A stretch of DNA of 26,112 bases from Gemmatimonadales bacterium (GTDB lineage Bacteria > Gemmatimonadota > Gemmatimonadetes > Gemmatimonadales > GWC2-71-9), in assembly GCA_013812695.1 (NCBI GenBank), contig JACCSZ010000428.1, positions 1 through 26,112 of the forward strand. The letters are read 5' to 3'. Shown here piece after piece: positions 17,214 through 24,973 of the stretch. The position numbers were made by a program, and so were the translations under genes. Numbering within the stretch: position 1 is the first letter of the stretch; each line of letters begins with the position of its first letter. Under the pieces are notes generated by a model. The model did not search any database. It worked only from the letters and a program-made list of their open reading frames with translations, and was not told the DNA's origin.

Positions 17214-19397
17214 GTGACCGACCTCCTCAGTCCTGAAGCGCCCGGCCCCCCGATCGACATCCGGGACCCGTCGCTGTATCTGAACCGCGAGATCTCGTGG
17301 CTCCAGTTCAATAGACGCGTGCTGCACGAGGCGCTGGATACCCGGACGCCGCTGCTCGAACGCCTCAAGTTCCTCGGCATTTTCAGCGGCAACCTGGACG
17401 AGTTCTTCCAGGTGCGGGTCGCCGGGCTCAAACAGCAGGTGGCGGCCGGCATTGTCGAGCGCACGGCCGACGGCATGACGCCGGAGGATCAGCTCTCGGC
17501 CATCTCCGGTATCGTGCGGGATCTGGTCCGCCAGCATCATCAATGTCTGATGCACGACGTGCTGCCGGCCCTGGCCGGTCAGGCGGTCACGCTGTGCCAG
17601 GGGATCTCCCAGCTCACGGTCGCCGATCGCGAACACGTGGATGCCTACTTTCACGCCAACGTGTTTCCGGTGCTCACGCCGCTCGCCGTCGATCCCGGCC
17701 ACCCCTTTCCGTACATCTCGAACCTGAGTCTCTCGCTGGCGGTCGTGCTGCGGGGCACCGATGGCGAGGATCGCTTCGCCCGGGTCAAGGTGCCCAAGAT
17801 TCTTCCGCGCTGGGTCCCGCTCCCGACGCCGAACCAGTTCGTCCCGCTCGAGGAAGTGATCGGGGCCAATCTCGAGGCACTGTTCCCGGGCGTCGAAATC
17901 CTGGGATGCTACACCTTCCGGATCACACGCAATACCGATCTGCAGATCGACCACGGCGACGAGGCCGACGATCTCCTCAGCCTCATTCAGGAGGAGGTCC
18001 GGAACCGGCGGTTCGCCGAGGTGGTGCGGATCGAGGTGCATTCGTCGATGCCGGCCTCGCTCCGCGACCTGCTGCTGATGGAGTTCAGCGAGCAGCAGGA
18101 CCCGCCCACGCGACCGCTCACGAGCGACGACCTGTACGAGGTCGCGGGACTGATGGACACCGCGGACCTGCTCACGGTCGCCTCGCTCGACCTGCCGGCG
18201 GTCCGGGATCCGCTCTTCCATCCGGTCACGCCGGCCCGCCTGGCCCCGACGCGGAACATCTTCGACGTGATTCGCGAGGGCGACCTGCTCCTGCACCATC
18301 CGTACGACAGTTTCCAGACGTCGGTCGAGCGGTTCATCCAGACTGCCGCCGAGGACCCGGACGTGCTCGCCATCAAGCTCACGCTCTATCGTACCGGCGG
18401 CGACTCGAGCATCGCGCGACTGCTCGTGCACGCGGCGGAGCGCGGCAAACAGGTGGCGGTGCTGATCGAGCTGCAGGCCCGGTTCGACGAAGAGAACAAC
18501 ATCATCTGGGCCCAGCGGCTGGAAGACGTGGGCGTCCACGTGAGCTACGGCGTCGCGGGGCTCAAGACGCATACGAAGGTGATGCTGGTCGTGCGGCGCG
18601 AGGGGGATACGATGCGCCGCTACGTGCACATCGGCACCGGCAACTACAATCCGAAGACGGCGCGGCTGTACACCGATTTCGGCCTGCTCAGCGCAAGCCC
18701 CGCCCTCGGGGCCGACCTGACCGATCTCTTCAACGTGCTGACGGGATTCGCCTCGCCGTCCGCGTACCGGAAGCTCATCGTGGCGCCGCGCGGGATGCGG
18801 GAGCGCTTCCTCGCGATGATCCGCCGGGAGGTCGACCACCAACGGGCGGGGGCGCCGGCACGCATCGTCGCCAAGATGAACGCGCTCGTGGACCCCGACA
18901 TCATCGCAGCGCTGTACGAGGCGTCGGGGGCGGGCGTGCCGGTCGACCTGATCATCCGGGGCATCTGCTGCCTCCGGCCCGGGCTTCCGGCCGTGAGCGA
19001 GACGATCCGGGTCGTCAGCATCGTCGGCCGGTTCCTGGAGCACTCGCGCGCCTTCTACTTCCTCAACGGAGGGGAGGAGGAGGTCTACATCGGCTCGGCG
19101 GACTGGATGCCGCGGAACCTCGACCGGCGGATCGAAGCGGTGACGCCGATCGAGCAGCCCGCCGACCGGCAGGCGCTCCGCGACCTGCTGCTGCTGATGT
19201 GGGAGGACAACCGGCAGGCGTGGGACCTTCGGCCCGACGGCACGTACGAGCAGCGCCGCCCGCCGAGCCCGGAGGCGGAGCGGGCGACCCATCGGCTGCT
19301 GGTGGAGAGGGGGAGGCTGGGCCCCGACCTCACCCTCAGTACGTCAGCCCCGCCGACTCCGCAAACTGCTTCAGCATATCCTGCTGCTCGGAGGTGA
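17214..19397 (+). CDS. ppk1: Polyphosphate kinase 1
   Basis: The 727-residue enzyme reversibly polymerises the terminal phosphate of ATP into polyphosphate. The N-terminal domain opens with LYLNREISWLQFNRRVLHEA, followed by the head domain (FLGIFSGNLDEFFQVRVAG) and two phospholipase D-like catalytic halves. The autophosphorylated histidine is His472 in VHIGTGNYNPKTARLYTDF, and the second conserved histidine is His610 in FLEHSRAFYFLNGG. IGSADWMPRNLDRR completes the active site. It is slightly longer than the usual ~690 residues; the extra length is a C-terminal tail that runs 62 nt over the end of dnaJ on the other strand. The start is a GTG without a ribosome site. Its companion exopolyphosphatase is not in the window. 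Confidence 0.96.
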   Translation: MTDLLSPEAPGPPIDIRDPSLYLNREISWLQFNRRVLHEALDTRTPLLERLKFLGIFSGNLDEFFQVRVAGLKQQVAAGIVERTADGMTPEDQLSAISGIVRDLVRQHHQCLMHDVLPALAGQAVTLCQGISQLTVADREHVDAYFHANVFPVLTPLAVDPGHPFPYISNLSLSLAVVLRGTDGEDRFARVKVPKILPRWVPLPTPNQFVPLEEVIGANLEALFPGVEILGCYTFRITRNTDLQIDHGDEADDLLSLIQEEVRNRRFAEVVRIEVHSSMPASLRDLLLMEFSEQQDPPTRPLTSDDLYEVAGLMDTADLLTVASLDLPAVRDPLFHPVTPARLAPTRNIFDVIREGDLLLHHPYDSFQTSVERFIQTAAEDPDVLAIKLTLYRTGGDSSIARLLVHAAERGKQVAVLIELQARFDEENNIIWAQRLEDVGVHVSYGVAGLKTHTKVMLVVRREGDTMRRYVHIGTGNYNPKTARLYTDFGLLSASPALGADLTDLFNVLTGFASPSAYRKLIVAPRGMRERFLAMIRREVDHQRAGAPARIVAKMNALVDPDIIAALYEASGAGVPVDLIIRGICCLRPGLPAVSETIRVVSIVGRFLEHSRAFYFLNGGEEEVYIGSADWMPRNLDRRIEAVTPIEQPADRQALRDLLLLMWEDNRQAWDLRPDGTYEQRRPPSPEAERATHRLLVERGRLGPDLTLSTSAPPTPQTASAYPAARR

Positions 19398-20451
19398 GCT
19401 GCTCGGGGACGGTCACCTGGATCTGCACGAGCTGATCGCCCCGCACGCCGCTCTTCTCCACCCCCTGGCCCTTGATGCGGAATTTGCGGCCCGGTTGCGT
19501 GCCGGCCGGGATGCGAAGCATCACCTTCTTGCCGTCGAGCGTGCGGACCCGGAGCCGGGTGCCGAGCGCCGCCTGGGCGAGGTTGAGCGGCACCTCGCAC
19601 ACGATGTCGAGCCCCTCCCGGCGAAAGAAACGGTCGGGCTGGACCTGGAAGGTGACCACGAGATCTCCGGGCGGGGCGCCGGCACGGGTGGTCTGACCCT
19701 GTCCGCGGATCCGCACGCGCGTGCCGGTCTCAGTGGCGGAGGGCACCGTGATGACGACCTGGCGTTCCGTACGGATCCCGCCCGCGCCGCGGCAGGTGGG
19801 ACACGGTTCCGACGGAATTCGTTGCCGGCCGCGGCACAGCGGGCACGGCCGGCTGACCGCGAAGCCGCCCTGCCCGAACGAAATCGTCCCGCGGCCATCA
19901 CACTCGGGACAGGTGGACCAAGTCGCGCCCGGGGCGCCGCCCGAGCCGGCGCACGTCGGACACGGCTCGGTCACCTGCAGCGTGACGGGCACCTTGCCGC
20001 CCAGGGTCGCGACGCGGAACGGCACTTCGACGACGGTCTCCATCGCCTCGGCGCGGGTCTCCTCCGGGCGGGCGCCGCGGCCGAAGATCGAGGAGAAAAT
20101 GTCGCCCAGTCCGCCGAAGTCGCCGAACTCCATGCCGTCGACGCCGGGGGCCGAGCCTGAGCCACGCGGGCCGCCAGGGCGAGCGCCGGCGCCTTGCCGT
20201 GGCCCTCTCGCCTGTCCCCCACCGTCGAACGCGCCGAGCCGGCGCATCTGATCGTAGTGCTTCCGCTTGTCCGCATCGGACAGCACGGTGTGCGCTTCCG
20301 ACAGCTCCTTGAAGCGCTCGGCAGCCGCGGCGTTGCCCGGATTCGCGTCAGGATGATGTTGCTTGGCGAGCCGTCGGTAGGCCTTCTTGATCTCGGCCTG
20401 ACTCGCCGAGTCGGAGACCCCAAGGACCTGATAAAAGTCCTTTGCCGCCAC
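19336..20451 (-). CDS. dnaJ: Chaperone protein DnaJ
   Basis: The 371-residue class I J-protein stimulates DnaK ATPase and delivers unfolded substrates. The J domain has the essential HPD at 33-35 and begins KDFYQVLGVSDSASQAEIKK. A Gly/Phe-rich linker runs from about 76 to 125. The zinc-binding domain has four CxxC pairs (Cys164/167, 181/184, 203/206, 217/220); the third repeat reads CPLCRGRQ, without its final Gly. The C-terminal substrate domain follows. The GTG at 20451 is the start that gives the usual family N-terminus; the frame is open upstream across grpE but is not coding there. One nucleotide separates it from the grpE stop, so the two are coupled. No dnaK is in the window. Confidence 0.95.
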   Translation of the reverse strand: MAAKDFYQVLGVSDSASQAEIKKAYRRLAKQHHPDANPGNAAAAERFKELSEAHTVLSDADKRKHYDQMRRLGAFDGGGQARGPRQGAGARPGGPRGSGSAPGVDGMEFGDFGGLGDIFSSIFGRGARPEETRAEAMETVVEVPFRVATLGGKVPVTLQVTEPCPTCAGSGGAPGATWSTCPECDGRGTISFGQGGFAVSRPCPLCRGRQRIPSEPCPTCRGAGGIRTERQVVITVPSATETGTRVRIRGQGQTTRAGAPPGDLVVTFQVQPDRFFRREGLDIVCEVPLNLAQAALGTRLRVRTLDGKKVMLRIPAGTQPGRKFRIKGQGVEKSGVRGDQLVQIQVTVPEQLTSEQQDMLKQFAESAGLTY

Positions 20452-20452
20452 G

Positions 20453-21064
20453 CTAGGCGTGTCCCTGCTCGGAATACACCTGCACGCGCGCCGGGCGGAC
20501 CAGCGTCCCCTTGAAGCGATAGCCGGCCTGGAAGGTGGCGCTGACCTGGTGGTCGAGCTCGGGTGCGGGCGGCGGCAAGGTCGAGACGGCCTCGTGGACG
20601 GTCGGATCGAACGGGGCGCCGGCGGGGTCGATGCGCTCGAGCCCGGCGGCCTGGAGTTCCTTCCAGAGCTTGCGGTCGACGAGCTCCACGGCGTGGCGGA
20701 GCTGCTCGGTGGAGGCGGAGGCACCATCGGCGGTGAGCCGCTCCATGTCGTCGAGGACATCCAGGAGCCGTGCGACGAGCGTCGCCTGCGAGCGGTCGCC
20801 GAGCTCGGCGCGCTCGCGGACGGCGCGCTTCCGGAAGTTGTCGTATTCGGCGGCGAGGCGGAGGTGGCGCTCGCGCTCTTCGCCGAGCTGGTCCTCGAGG
20901 CGGCGTACGATCTGGTCGTCGGTTTCGACGGCGGCGCCGCCGCGGCCCTCGCCGAAGACGGGCTGGGTGTCGTCGTCGCGGGAGGAGGGCACCTGGGAGG
21001 AGTCGGTGGAGGCGATGTCGGCGCCGTCGGCGCTCCGGCCGGTCGGGGCGGCGGGCTCGCTCAT
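20453..21064 (-). CDS. grpE: Nucleotide exchange factor GrpE
   Basis: The 203-residue protein is the dimeric nucleotide exchange factor of DnaK. The N-terminal ~65 residues are polar and disordered. A long helix follows (DDQIVRRLEDQLGEERERHL), then the family core AAEYDNFRKRAVRERAEL, and finally the beta domain with FDPTVHEAVST and GYRFKGTLVRPARVQV. The ATG at 21064 is chosen because upstream codons in the same frame look non-coding; there is no clear ribosome site. It is directly followed by dnaJ. In many bacteria hrcA precedes grpE; here there is none, and I see no CIRCE element in the 455-nt upstream region. Confidence 0.95.
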   Translation of the reverse strand: MSEPAAPTGRSADGADIASTDSSQVPSSRDDDTQPVFGEGRGGAAVETDDQIVRRLEDQLGEERERHLRLAAEYDNFRKRAVRERAELGDRSQATLVARLLDVLDDMERLTADGASASTEQLRHAVELVDRKLWKELQAAGLERIDPAGAPFDPTVHEAVSTLPPPAPELDHQVSATFQAGYRFKGTLVRPARVQVYSEQGHA

Positions 21065-21284
21065 GCCGGCGGGGGTGTGGATGGGGTCTTCGCGGACCCG
21101 ATCGTCTCGTCTATGTCGGCGGTTGTCGGTCACTTGCGAGCTCACTTCAGTGGCGGTTGGGTCAAAGATAATCCCTCTGGTCCGGCGCCAGCTTCGGGAA
21201 CACCGTTGCGGCGCATTTTGGGCGGAAGGATACCCCCAGTGGTTGGGGCGACCGGTGCAACGCACAAGATGGTTCGCTTGCCAA

Positions 21285-21317
21285 CCCCGCCGCGCCGAGC
21301 GTGCGCTCGTGGCGGGG
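21285..21317. repeat. GC-rich imperfect inverted repeat (hairpin)
   Basis: CCCCGCC at 21285-21291 pairs with GGCGGGG at 21311-21317, and CGAGCG at 21296-21301 pairs with CGCTCG at 21304-21309. The two stems are separated by 4 nt on one side and 1 nt on the other, and the innermost pairs must open because the loop is only 2 nt. There is no T-run on either side, so it is not a classical terminator. It lies 221 nt upstream of grpE. Confidence 0.65.
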
Positions 21318-21383
21318 CGGGTCGAGCCGCTGGCGCTCGACCTTGAGAGAGTGTCCCGGCTGGTCTGACCGGAGAGCCCCCTT

Positions 21384-21411
21384 GGCACCCTGAGCGAGGT
21401 GAAGGCGGCAT
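21384..21411 (+). repeat. Dispersed repeat, copy 1 (diverged)
   Basis: This 28-nt stretch matches 24883-24910 at 23 of 28 positions, in the same orientation, with the shared cores CCTGAGCGA, GAAGG and GGCAT. Both copies lie in non-coding DNA and flank the kinase locus. From memory, similar CATCCTGAGCGAAGCGAAGG elements recur in intergenic DNA of several bacterial phyla; I could not check this here. Confidence 0.6.
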
Positions 21412-21519
21412 CATCTGAAGAGCGACTTCGCCTTCCGAGCCGACGCCCGGCCTCGCCAGCTCGAAGGAGCCGCCCCCTCCGACAGAATTGATCTGGGCCC
21501 ACGCGTCCTGCTGCGAGGA

Positions 21520-21891
21520 TCAGTCTACACCTCGGTCAAAGGGGGGCGGAGGCGGCCTGGTCGTATCGGCGATGATCACCCCGGTTCCGGCGGTCGTGCG
21601 CGGCCGGGTTTCGTCTATCAGTCGCTTCCGAAGGTTACACGCGGCGGTCTCTCGCTGGTCTCCGTACTCGTCGAGGATAGCGATGGCCTTGCCCATATCC
21701 ACGAACCCATCTTCAATTTCACCTTTTAACTTTTCCATAAGTTGCTTGAACCACTTGCTATGGGCTTTATCCCACTTTTCCAAGGCTTCTATCGCGTCAT
21801 CCAGCTCGTGCTTCCCTGCCGGAAAGGGTATCGGCGTGTACTCGTTGTCGCCAAGCCCTTCGCACCCCGGCTTTTCCGATGCCTCACGCAC
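21520..21891 (-). CDS. Small hydrophilic protein of unknown function behind the Ser/Thr kinase gene
   Basis: The protein has 123 residues and I do not recognise it. Residues 28-92 are strongly helical and charged, with a possible coiled-coil (HELDDAIEALEKWDKAHSKW, then EKLKGEIEDGFVDMGKAIAI) and Trp40 and Trp47 on it. The C-terminal 30 residues are unstructured, with several Thr (100, 101, 103, 110, 111) and a run of five Pro at 113-117. There is no signal peptide or membrane helix, so it is cytoplasmic. The GTG at 21891 has an excellent ribosome site (GGAGGA, 4 nt upstream), which is the strongest evidence that the gene is real. It starts 20 nt after the kinase stop, so the two should be one operon. 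Its middle part (about 21690-21800) is visibly AT-richer than the surroundings, which hints at a foreign origin. It could be a kinase substrate or partner; that is speculation. Confidence 0.75.
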   Translation of the reverse strand: MREASEKPGCEGLGDNEYTPIPFPAGKHELDDAIEALEKWDKAHSKWFKQLMEKLKGEIEDGFVDMGKAIAILDEYGDQRETAACNLRKRLIDETRPRTTAGTGVIIADTTRPPPPPFDRGVD

Positions 21892-21895
21892 GCTG

Positions 21896-21901
21896 TCCTC
21901 C
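21896..21901 (-). promoter_or_regulatory. Ribosome binding site of the small gene
   Basis: GGAGGA on the minus strand lies 4 nt before the GTG at 21891. It fixes the start of the 123-residue protein and is one of the best Shine-Dalgarno matches in the window. Confidence 0.75.
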
Positions 21902-21911
21902 GTCGTTGGGG

Positions 21912-24767
21912 TTAATGGGAACGCTCTCCCGGGATTCCGGACCGCAGTGCCAGGAGACGAGTTCGAAGGCTGTCCGCCAGATCCGTGCGCGATAGCCCCT
22001 CAGCCGCCCGAATCCGGATGACGAGGCTGGCCGCGAGATACACTTGGTATATAACGGGCGTCGGCGAGTCGAATTGCGATGCGACCCGTAGCGCACCCGC
22101 ATAGTTTCCCTGCGACCGCAACAGGTCGGCCTGTGCGATGCGCTCGGAGCCCAAAGCTTCCCACGGTTGCCACTCGAGGTCCGCCGTGGGCGCCGAGGGG
22201 TTCAGGCTGTCGAGCAATGCCCCCGCCCTCGCGGAGTCCCCCGTGAGGAGGACCACGCGCGCTCCGTGCGCTCTGGCGATCAGCGAGTCGCGTCGACGAC
22301 CCGACGAATCGACCTTTGCGCGCAGGGCAGTATCGATCGCGGCGGCTGCCCGCACGTTGCCTGATCGCGTCGCCCATAGCCCGTGCGCCCACAGGTTCGG
22401 TACCCGAAGCGACGAGTAGCCACGTGCGGCACCCGCTGCCACCACGCCTGCCCGCGCTTCCAGCGGATGCCCGGCCGCGGCGAGCACGAGGTACAGCACC
22501 TCGCTCCCCAGTCCCAGCGCGCGCTCGGAGTCCAGCAGCCTTTGCACCTCGGCGTAACGTCCTCCGGCCGCCAACAGGCCCTGCAGGCCGAGAAGGGCGC
22601 CCCAGCGCTCGCTGGCATTGCTGCTATCGCTTTCGAATGCCGCCCGAAAGGCCCGCTCGGCACAGCGCGTCTGCTTCCCGCCAACCGAGAACGCCCGGGC
22701 AGCCGACAAAATCGCCTCTGGGGCCTTCGCGAGGGTCGGCCAATCGATCGACTCCGGTCCTCGGCTGACGCACTCGAACATGATTCCGAGACGATCCAGG
22801 TAGGAGGAACCGGGGCTCTCCAGCTCGAGCCGGCCGATCAACTGTCTCCCGCGCGACAGGTTGCCATCCCGCAACGCATCCTGCGCCAAGTGGAACAGCG
22901 CAGGCGTGAATAGGGAGTCGATCTGCTCGGCGCGTTGGAAGGCGGCGCGAGCCAGCGAGTCCAGCGGTCCTCGCCTGGGAAGGAGGTGATTGTACACCTC
23001 TCCGAGCGCGAACCAAGCTTCCGTTCGGATGCTATCGACTTTCAGGCTCGATTGAAGTAGTCGCTCAGCGCTGTCGGCCGTGCCCGAGAGGTAGTACCGG
23101 AGGCCACGGGCCAAGAGGGCGTCTCGCGGCGCGAGCATCGCATCTCTTTCCTGAAGGACATCAGAGAACTGTGACGCCTGATCGGGGACCTCCTGCCAGA
23201 GGGCAGCCTGCACGCCCCTGAGCGCGGCGATCACGAGCGCAGAGTCGAGCTTGACTGCCTCCTGGTAGAGCGCGAGCGCCGGACCAAACCGGAGTCGTCG
23301 GTATTCTCGTTCGCCTTGGAGGAACGCGGCTACGGCGGCAGGCTTTCGCTCGCTGAAAGCGCTGAGGTCGATGGGGCGGCCCGGCGCGAGTAGTCCGGGA
23401 AGGAGCTGGGAGACCGCCTGCAGGCCGAGCTGCGGCAGATCCGCTGTGCTTCGGGCTGCCGTGCTTCCTGCCCTACTAACAACCGAGTCTCCGGCGACGT
23501 CATGCAGGCGCAGCACGACGGCCACCGAATCGGCCCTCTGAACGATGGATCCGTCGAGGTAGTATTTGGCCGAGAGCGATCGAGCGATTCGCTGGGCGAT
23601 CTCCGCGGATATCGGTCGCAACCCAGCTCGTTCACGCTCGCCGAGATAGTCCCAGCCATCCAGCCATCTGAGGGGCTCGCTGCCGTCGAGTGCGTACCCG
23701 ATGTAGGTAGCGACGGCGTCTCCCTCGTGAACGTCGAGCTGCCCCGCGCCGAGGGTTCTCAGCGGGAACACTACGACCCGGTTGGCATCAAGGGCAGCCG
23801 GTTGACTGCGCGCCAAGTGCCGCCCAACCAACGCAATGGAAGCCGCAGCCAGAGCGCCAAGCGCAACCTTGCGCCAGAATATCGCCGCCGGAATCACGTG
23901 CGATGCGCGACGAGCATCTCCGTCCGCGGGTGCGGGCTCGGGATTCAGCGCTCTGCCGAACTCGGCCGACGTCGCAAACCGGTCAGCAGGTACTTTGGCC
24001 AACGCGCGCTCGATCACGCGCTCCACCCCCGCCGGCACCGTCGCCCGCGTCACCCGCACCGCGGGCGGTGTCGCATTGAGATGCTTTGCCGCCAGCGCCT
24101 GCGGCGTCGGCGCCGAGAAGGGCGGCTCCCCGGCCAGCATCTCGTACAGCACGCAGCCGAGCGAATAGATGTCGCTCCGGCCGTCCAGCCGCGCCGATCC
24201 GCCAGCCTGCTCAGGGCTCATGTAGGCCGGTGTGCCGACCGCCATGCCGGTGGCGGTGAGCGCATCGGCCTCCGCGCTCGCGATGGCCCTGGCCACGCCG
24301 AAGTCGGCCACCACGGCGTGCCCCGCTTCAAGCAGGATGTTCTCGGGCTTGATGTCCCGGTGAATCAAGCCGCGGGCGTGCGCGTAACCCAACGCGTCAG
24401 CGACCTCTCGCGCGATGCGGATCGCGTCCTCGACGGGCAATTGAATCTCCCGGCTGAGACGGTCGCGCAGCGACTCCCCGTCCACGTGGGGCATGACGTA
24501 ATAGAGGAAGCCGTCGGCTTCGCCGGATTCGTGCAGCGGCAGGATGTGGGGATGGGCCAGGCTGGCGGCGATCTCGATTTCGCGGAGGAAACGCTCGGGG
24601 CCGACCGTCGCGGCGAGCTCGGGATGGAGCACCTTGAGAGCGACGCGGCGACCGTGCCGGACGTCCCGGGCCAGCCAGACCGTGGCCATGCCCCCCCGCC
24701 CCAGCTCGCGCTCGAGCTGGTAGCGGTGGGACAAGGCGGCGTCCAATCGCGATCGCAGGTCGGGCAC
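21912..24767 (-). CDS. Hanks-type Ser/Thr protein kinase with transmembrane helix and TPR-like C-terminal half
   Basis: The protein has 951 residues from the GTG at 24767. The kinase domain (about 16-275) is complete: Gly-rich loop GRGGMATV at 23-30, Lys45 in VALKVL, catalytic HRDIKPEN at 136-143, DFG at 155-157, activation-loop Thr residues and GTPAYMSPEQ at 178-187. One membrane helix follows at about 293-316. Then comes a TolB/FlgO-like alpha-beta segment (RVVVFPLRTLGAGQLDVHEG), followed by about 500 residues of Ala/Leu-rich helical repeats of TPR type up to the end. The C-terminal part would be extracytoplasmic and probably senses or scaffolds. An in-frame TTG at 24815 would add 16 residues, but a TACAAT element at 24793-24798 lies inside that extension and the family usually starts near PDLRSRLDAAL, so I prefer 24767. 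The second half uses less GC-rich codons than the kinase half. It is followed after 20 nt by the small gene. Confidence 0.93.
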   Translation of the reverse strand: MPDLRSRLDAALSHRYQLERELGRGGMATVWLARDVRHGRRVALKVLHPELAATVGPERFLREIEIAASLAHPHILPLHESGEADGFLYYVMPHVDGESLRDRLSREIQLPVEDAIRIAREVADALGYAHARGLIHRDIKPENILLEAGHAVVADFGVARAIASAEADALTATGMAVGTPAYMSPEQAGGSARLDGRSDIYSLGCVLYEMLAGEPPFSAPTPQALAAKHLNATPPAVRVTRATVPAGVERVIERALAKVPADRFATSAEFGRALNPEPAPADGDARRASHVIPAAIFWRKVALGALAAASIALVGRHLARSQPAALDANRVVVFPLRTLGAGQLDVHEGDAVATYIGYALDGSEPLRWLDGWDYLGERERAGLRPISAEIAQRIARSLSAKYYLDGSIVQRADSVAVVLRLHDVAGDSVVSRAGSTAARSTADLPQLGLQAVSQLLPGLLAPGRPIDLSAFSERKPAAVAAFLQGEREYRRLRFGPALALYQEAVKLDSALVIAALRGVQAALWQEVPDQASQFSDVLQERDAMLAPRDALLARGLRYYLSGTADSAERLLQSSLKVDSIRTEAWFALGEVYNHLLPRRGPLDSLARAAFQRAEQIDSLFTPALFHLAQDALRDGNLSRGRQLIGRLELESPGSSYLDRLGIMFECVSRGPESIDWPTLAKAPEAILSAARAFSVGGKQTRCAERAFRAAFESDSSNASERWGALLGLQGLLAAGGRYAEVQRLLDSERALGLGSEVLYLVLAAAGHPLEARAGVVAAGAARGYSSLRVPNLWAHGLWATRSGNVRAAAAIDTALRAKVDSSGRRRDSLIARAHGARVVLLTGDSARAGALLDSLNPSAPTADLEWQPWEALGSERIAQADLLRSQGNYAGALRVASQFDSPTPVIYQVYLAASLVIRIRAAEGLSRTDLADSLRTRLLALRSGIPGERSH

Positions 24768-24792
24768 GCGCGTCCGGTGGGGGGTCGTTCCT

Positions 24793-24798
24793 ATTGTA
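24793..24798 (-). promoter_or_regulatory. Candidate -10 element of the Ser/Thr kinase gene
   Basis: TACAAT on the minus strand differs from the consensus TATAAT at one position. It ends 25 nt before the GTG at 24767, giving a leader of roughly 19 nt. No good -35 lies 16-18 nt upstream. If used, translation cannot begin at the TTG at 24815. Confidence 0.45.
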
Positions 24799-24882
24799 GC
24801 GGCCGTCGAGGACAACGGCTAGAGCGCCGGCCGGGCAGCTACGCGCGGTCGTGTCGGAGTCGTCTCGACGCCGTGCGGCGGC

Positions 24883-24910
24883 GTCATCCTGAGCGAAGCG
24901 AAGGAGGCAT
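24883..24910 (+). repeat. Dispersed repeat, copy 2
   Basis: This is the partner of 21384-21411 (23 of 28 identical, same orientation). It contains CATCCTGAGCGAAGCGAAGG, which is closer to the form I recall from other genomes than copy 1 is. The two copies are about 3.5 kb apart and bracket the kinase gene and the small gene. Confidence 0.65.
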
Positions 24911-24943
24911 GCCCCGATGGACGTCGGTCGCGGTGCTCAGTGG

Positions 24944-24962
24944 CGGCGGCCCATTGCCGCCG
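24944..24962. repeat. Perfect 7-bp hairpin
   Basis: CGGCGGC at 24944-24950 pairs with GCCGCCG at 24956-24962 around a 5-nt loop. It ends 6 nt before the first TTGACT of the candidate lipoprotein promoter. There is no T-run, so an operator or a repeat remnant is more likely than a terminator. Confidence 0.5.
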
Positions 24963-24973
24963 TGGATGTTGAC

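Larger units (their letters stand above)
21065..21519 (-). other. 455-nt intergenic region upstream of grpE
   Basis: No coding frame here looks real: the open frames have shadow-like Arg/Ser-rich composition. The region holds a strong imperfect hairpin (21285-21317) and one copy of a dispersed repeat (21384-21411). A TTATCT hexamer on the minus strand, near 21168-21173, could be a grpE -10 element, but no matching -35 is seen. There is no CIRCE inverted repeat and no clear heat-shock sigma promoter. Confidence 0.6.

Noticed and set aside
17169..19292. 707-codon minus-strand open frame
   Set aside because: Antisense to ppk1, whose catalytic motifs are intact; no recognisable domain in the shadow.
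21285..21317. Rho-independent terminator
   Set aside because: Strong stem but no T-run on either strand; kept only as an inverted repeat.
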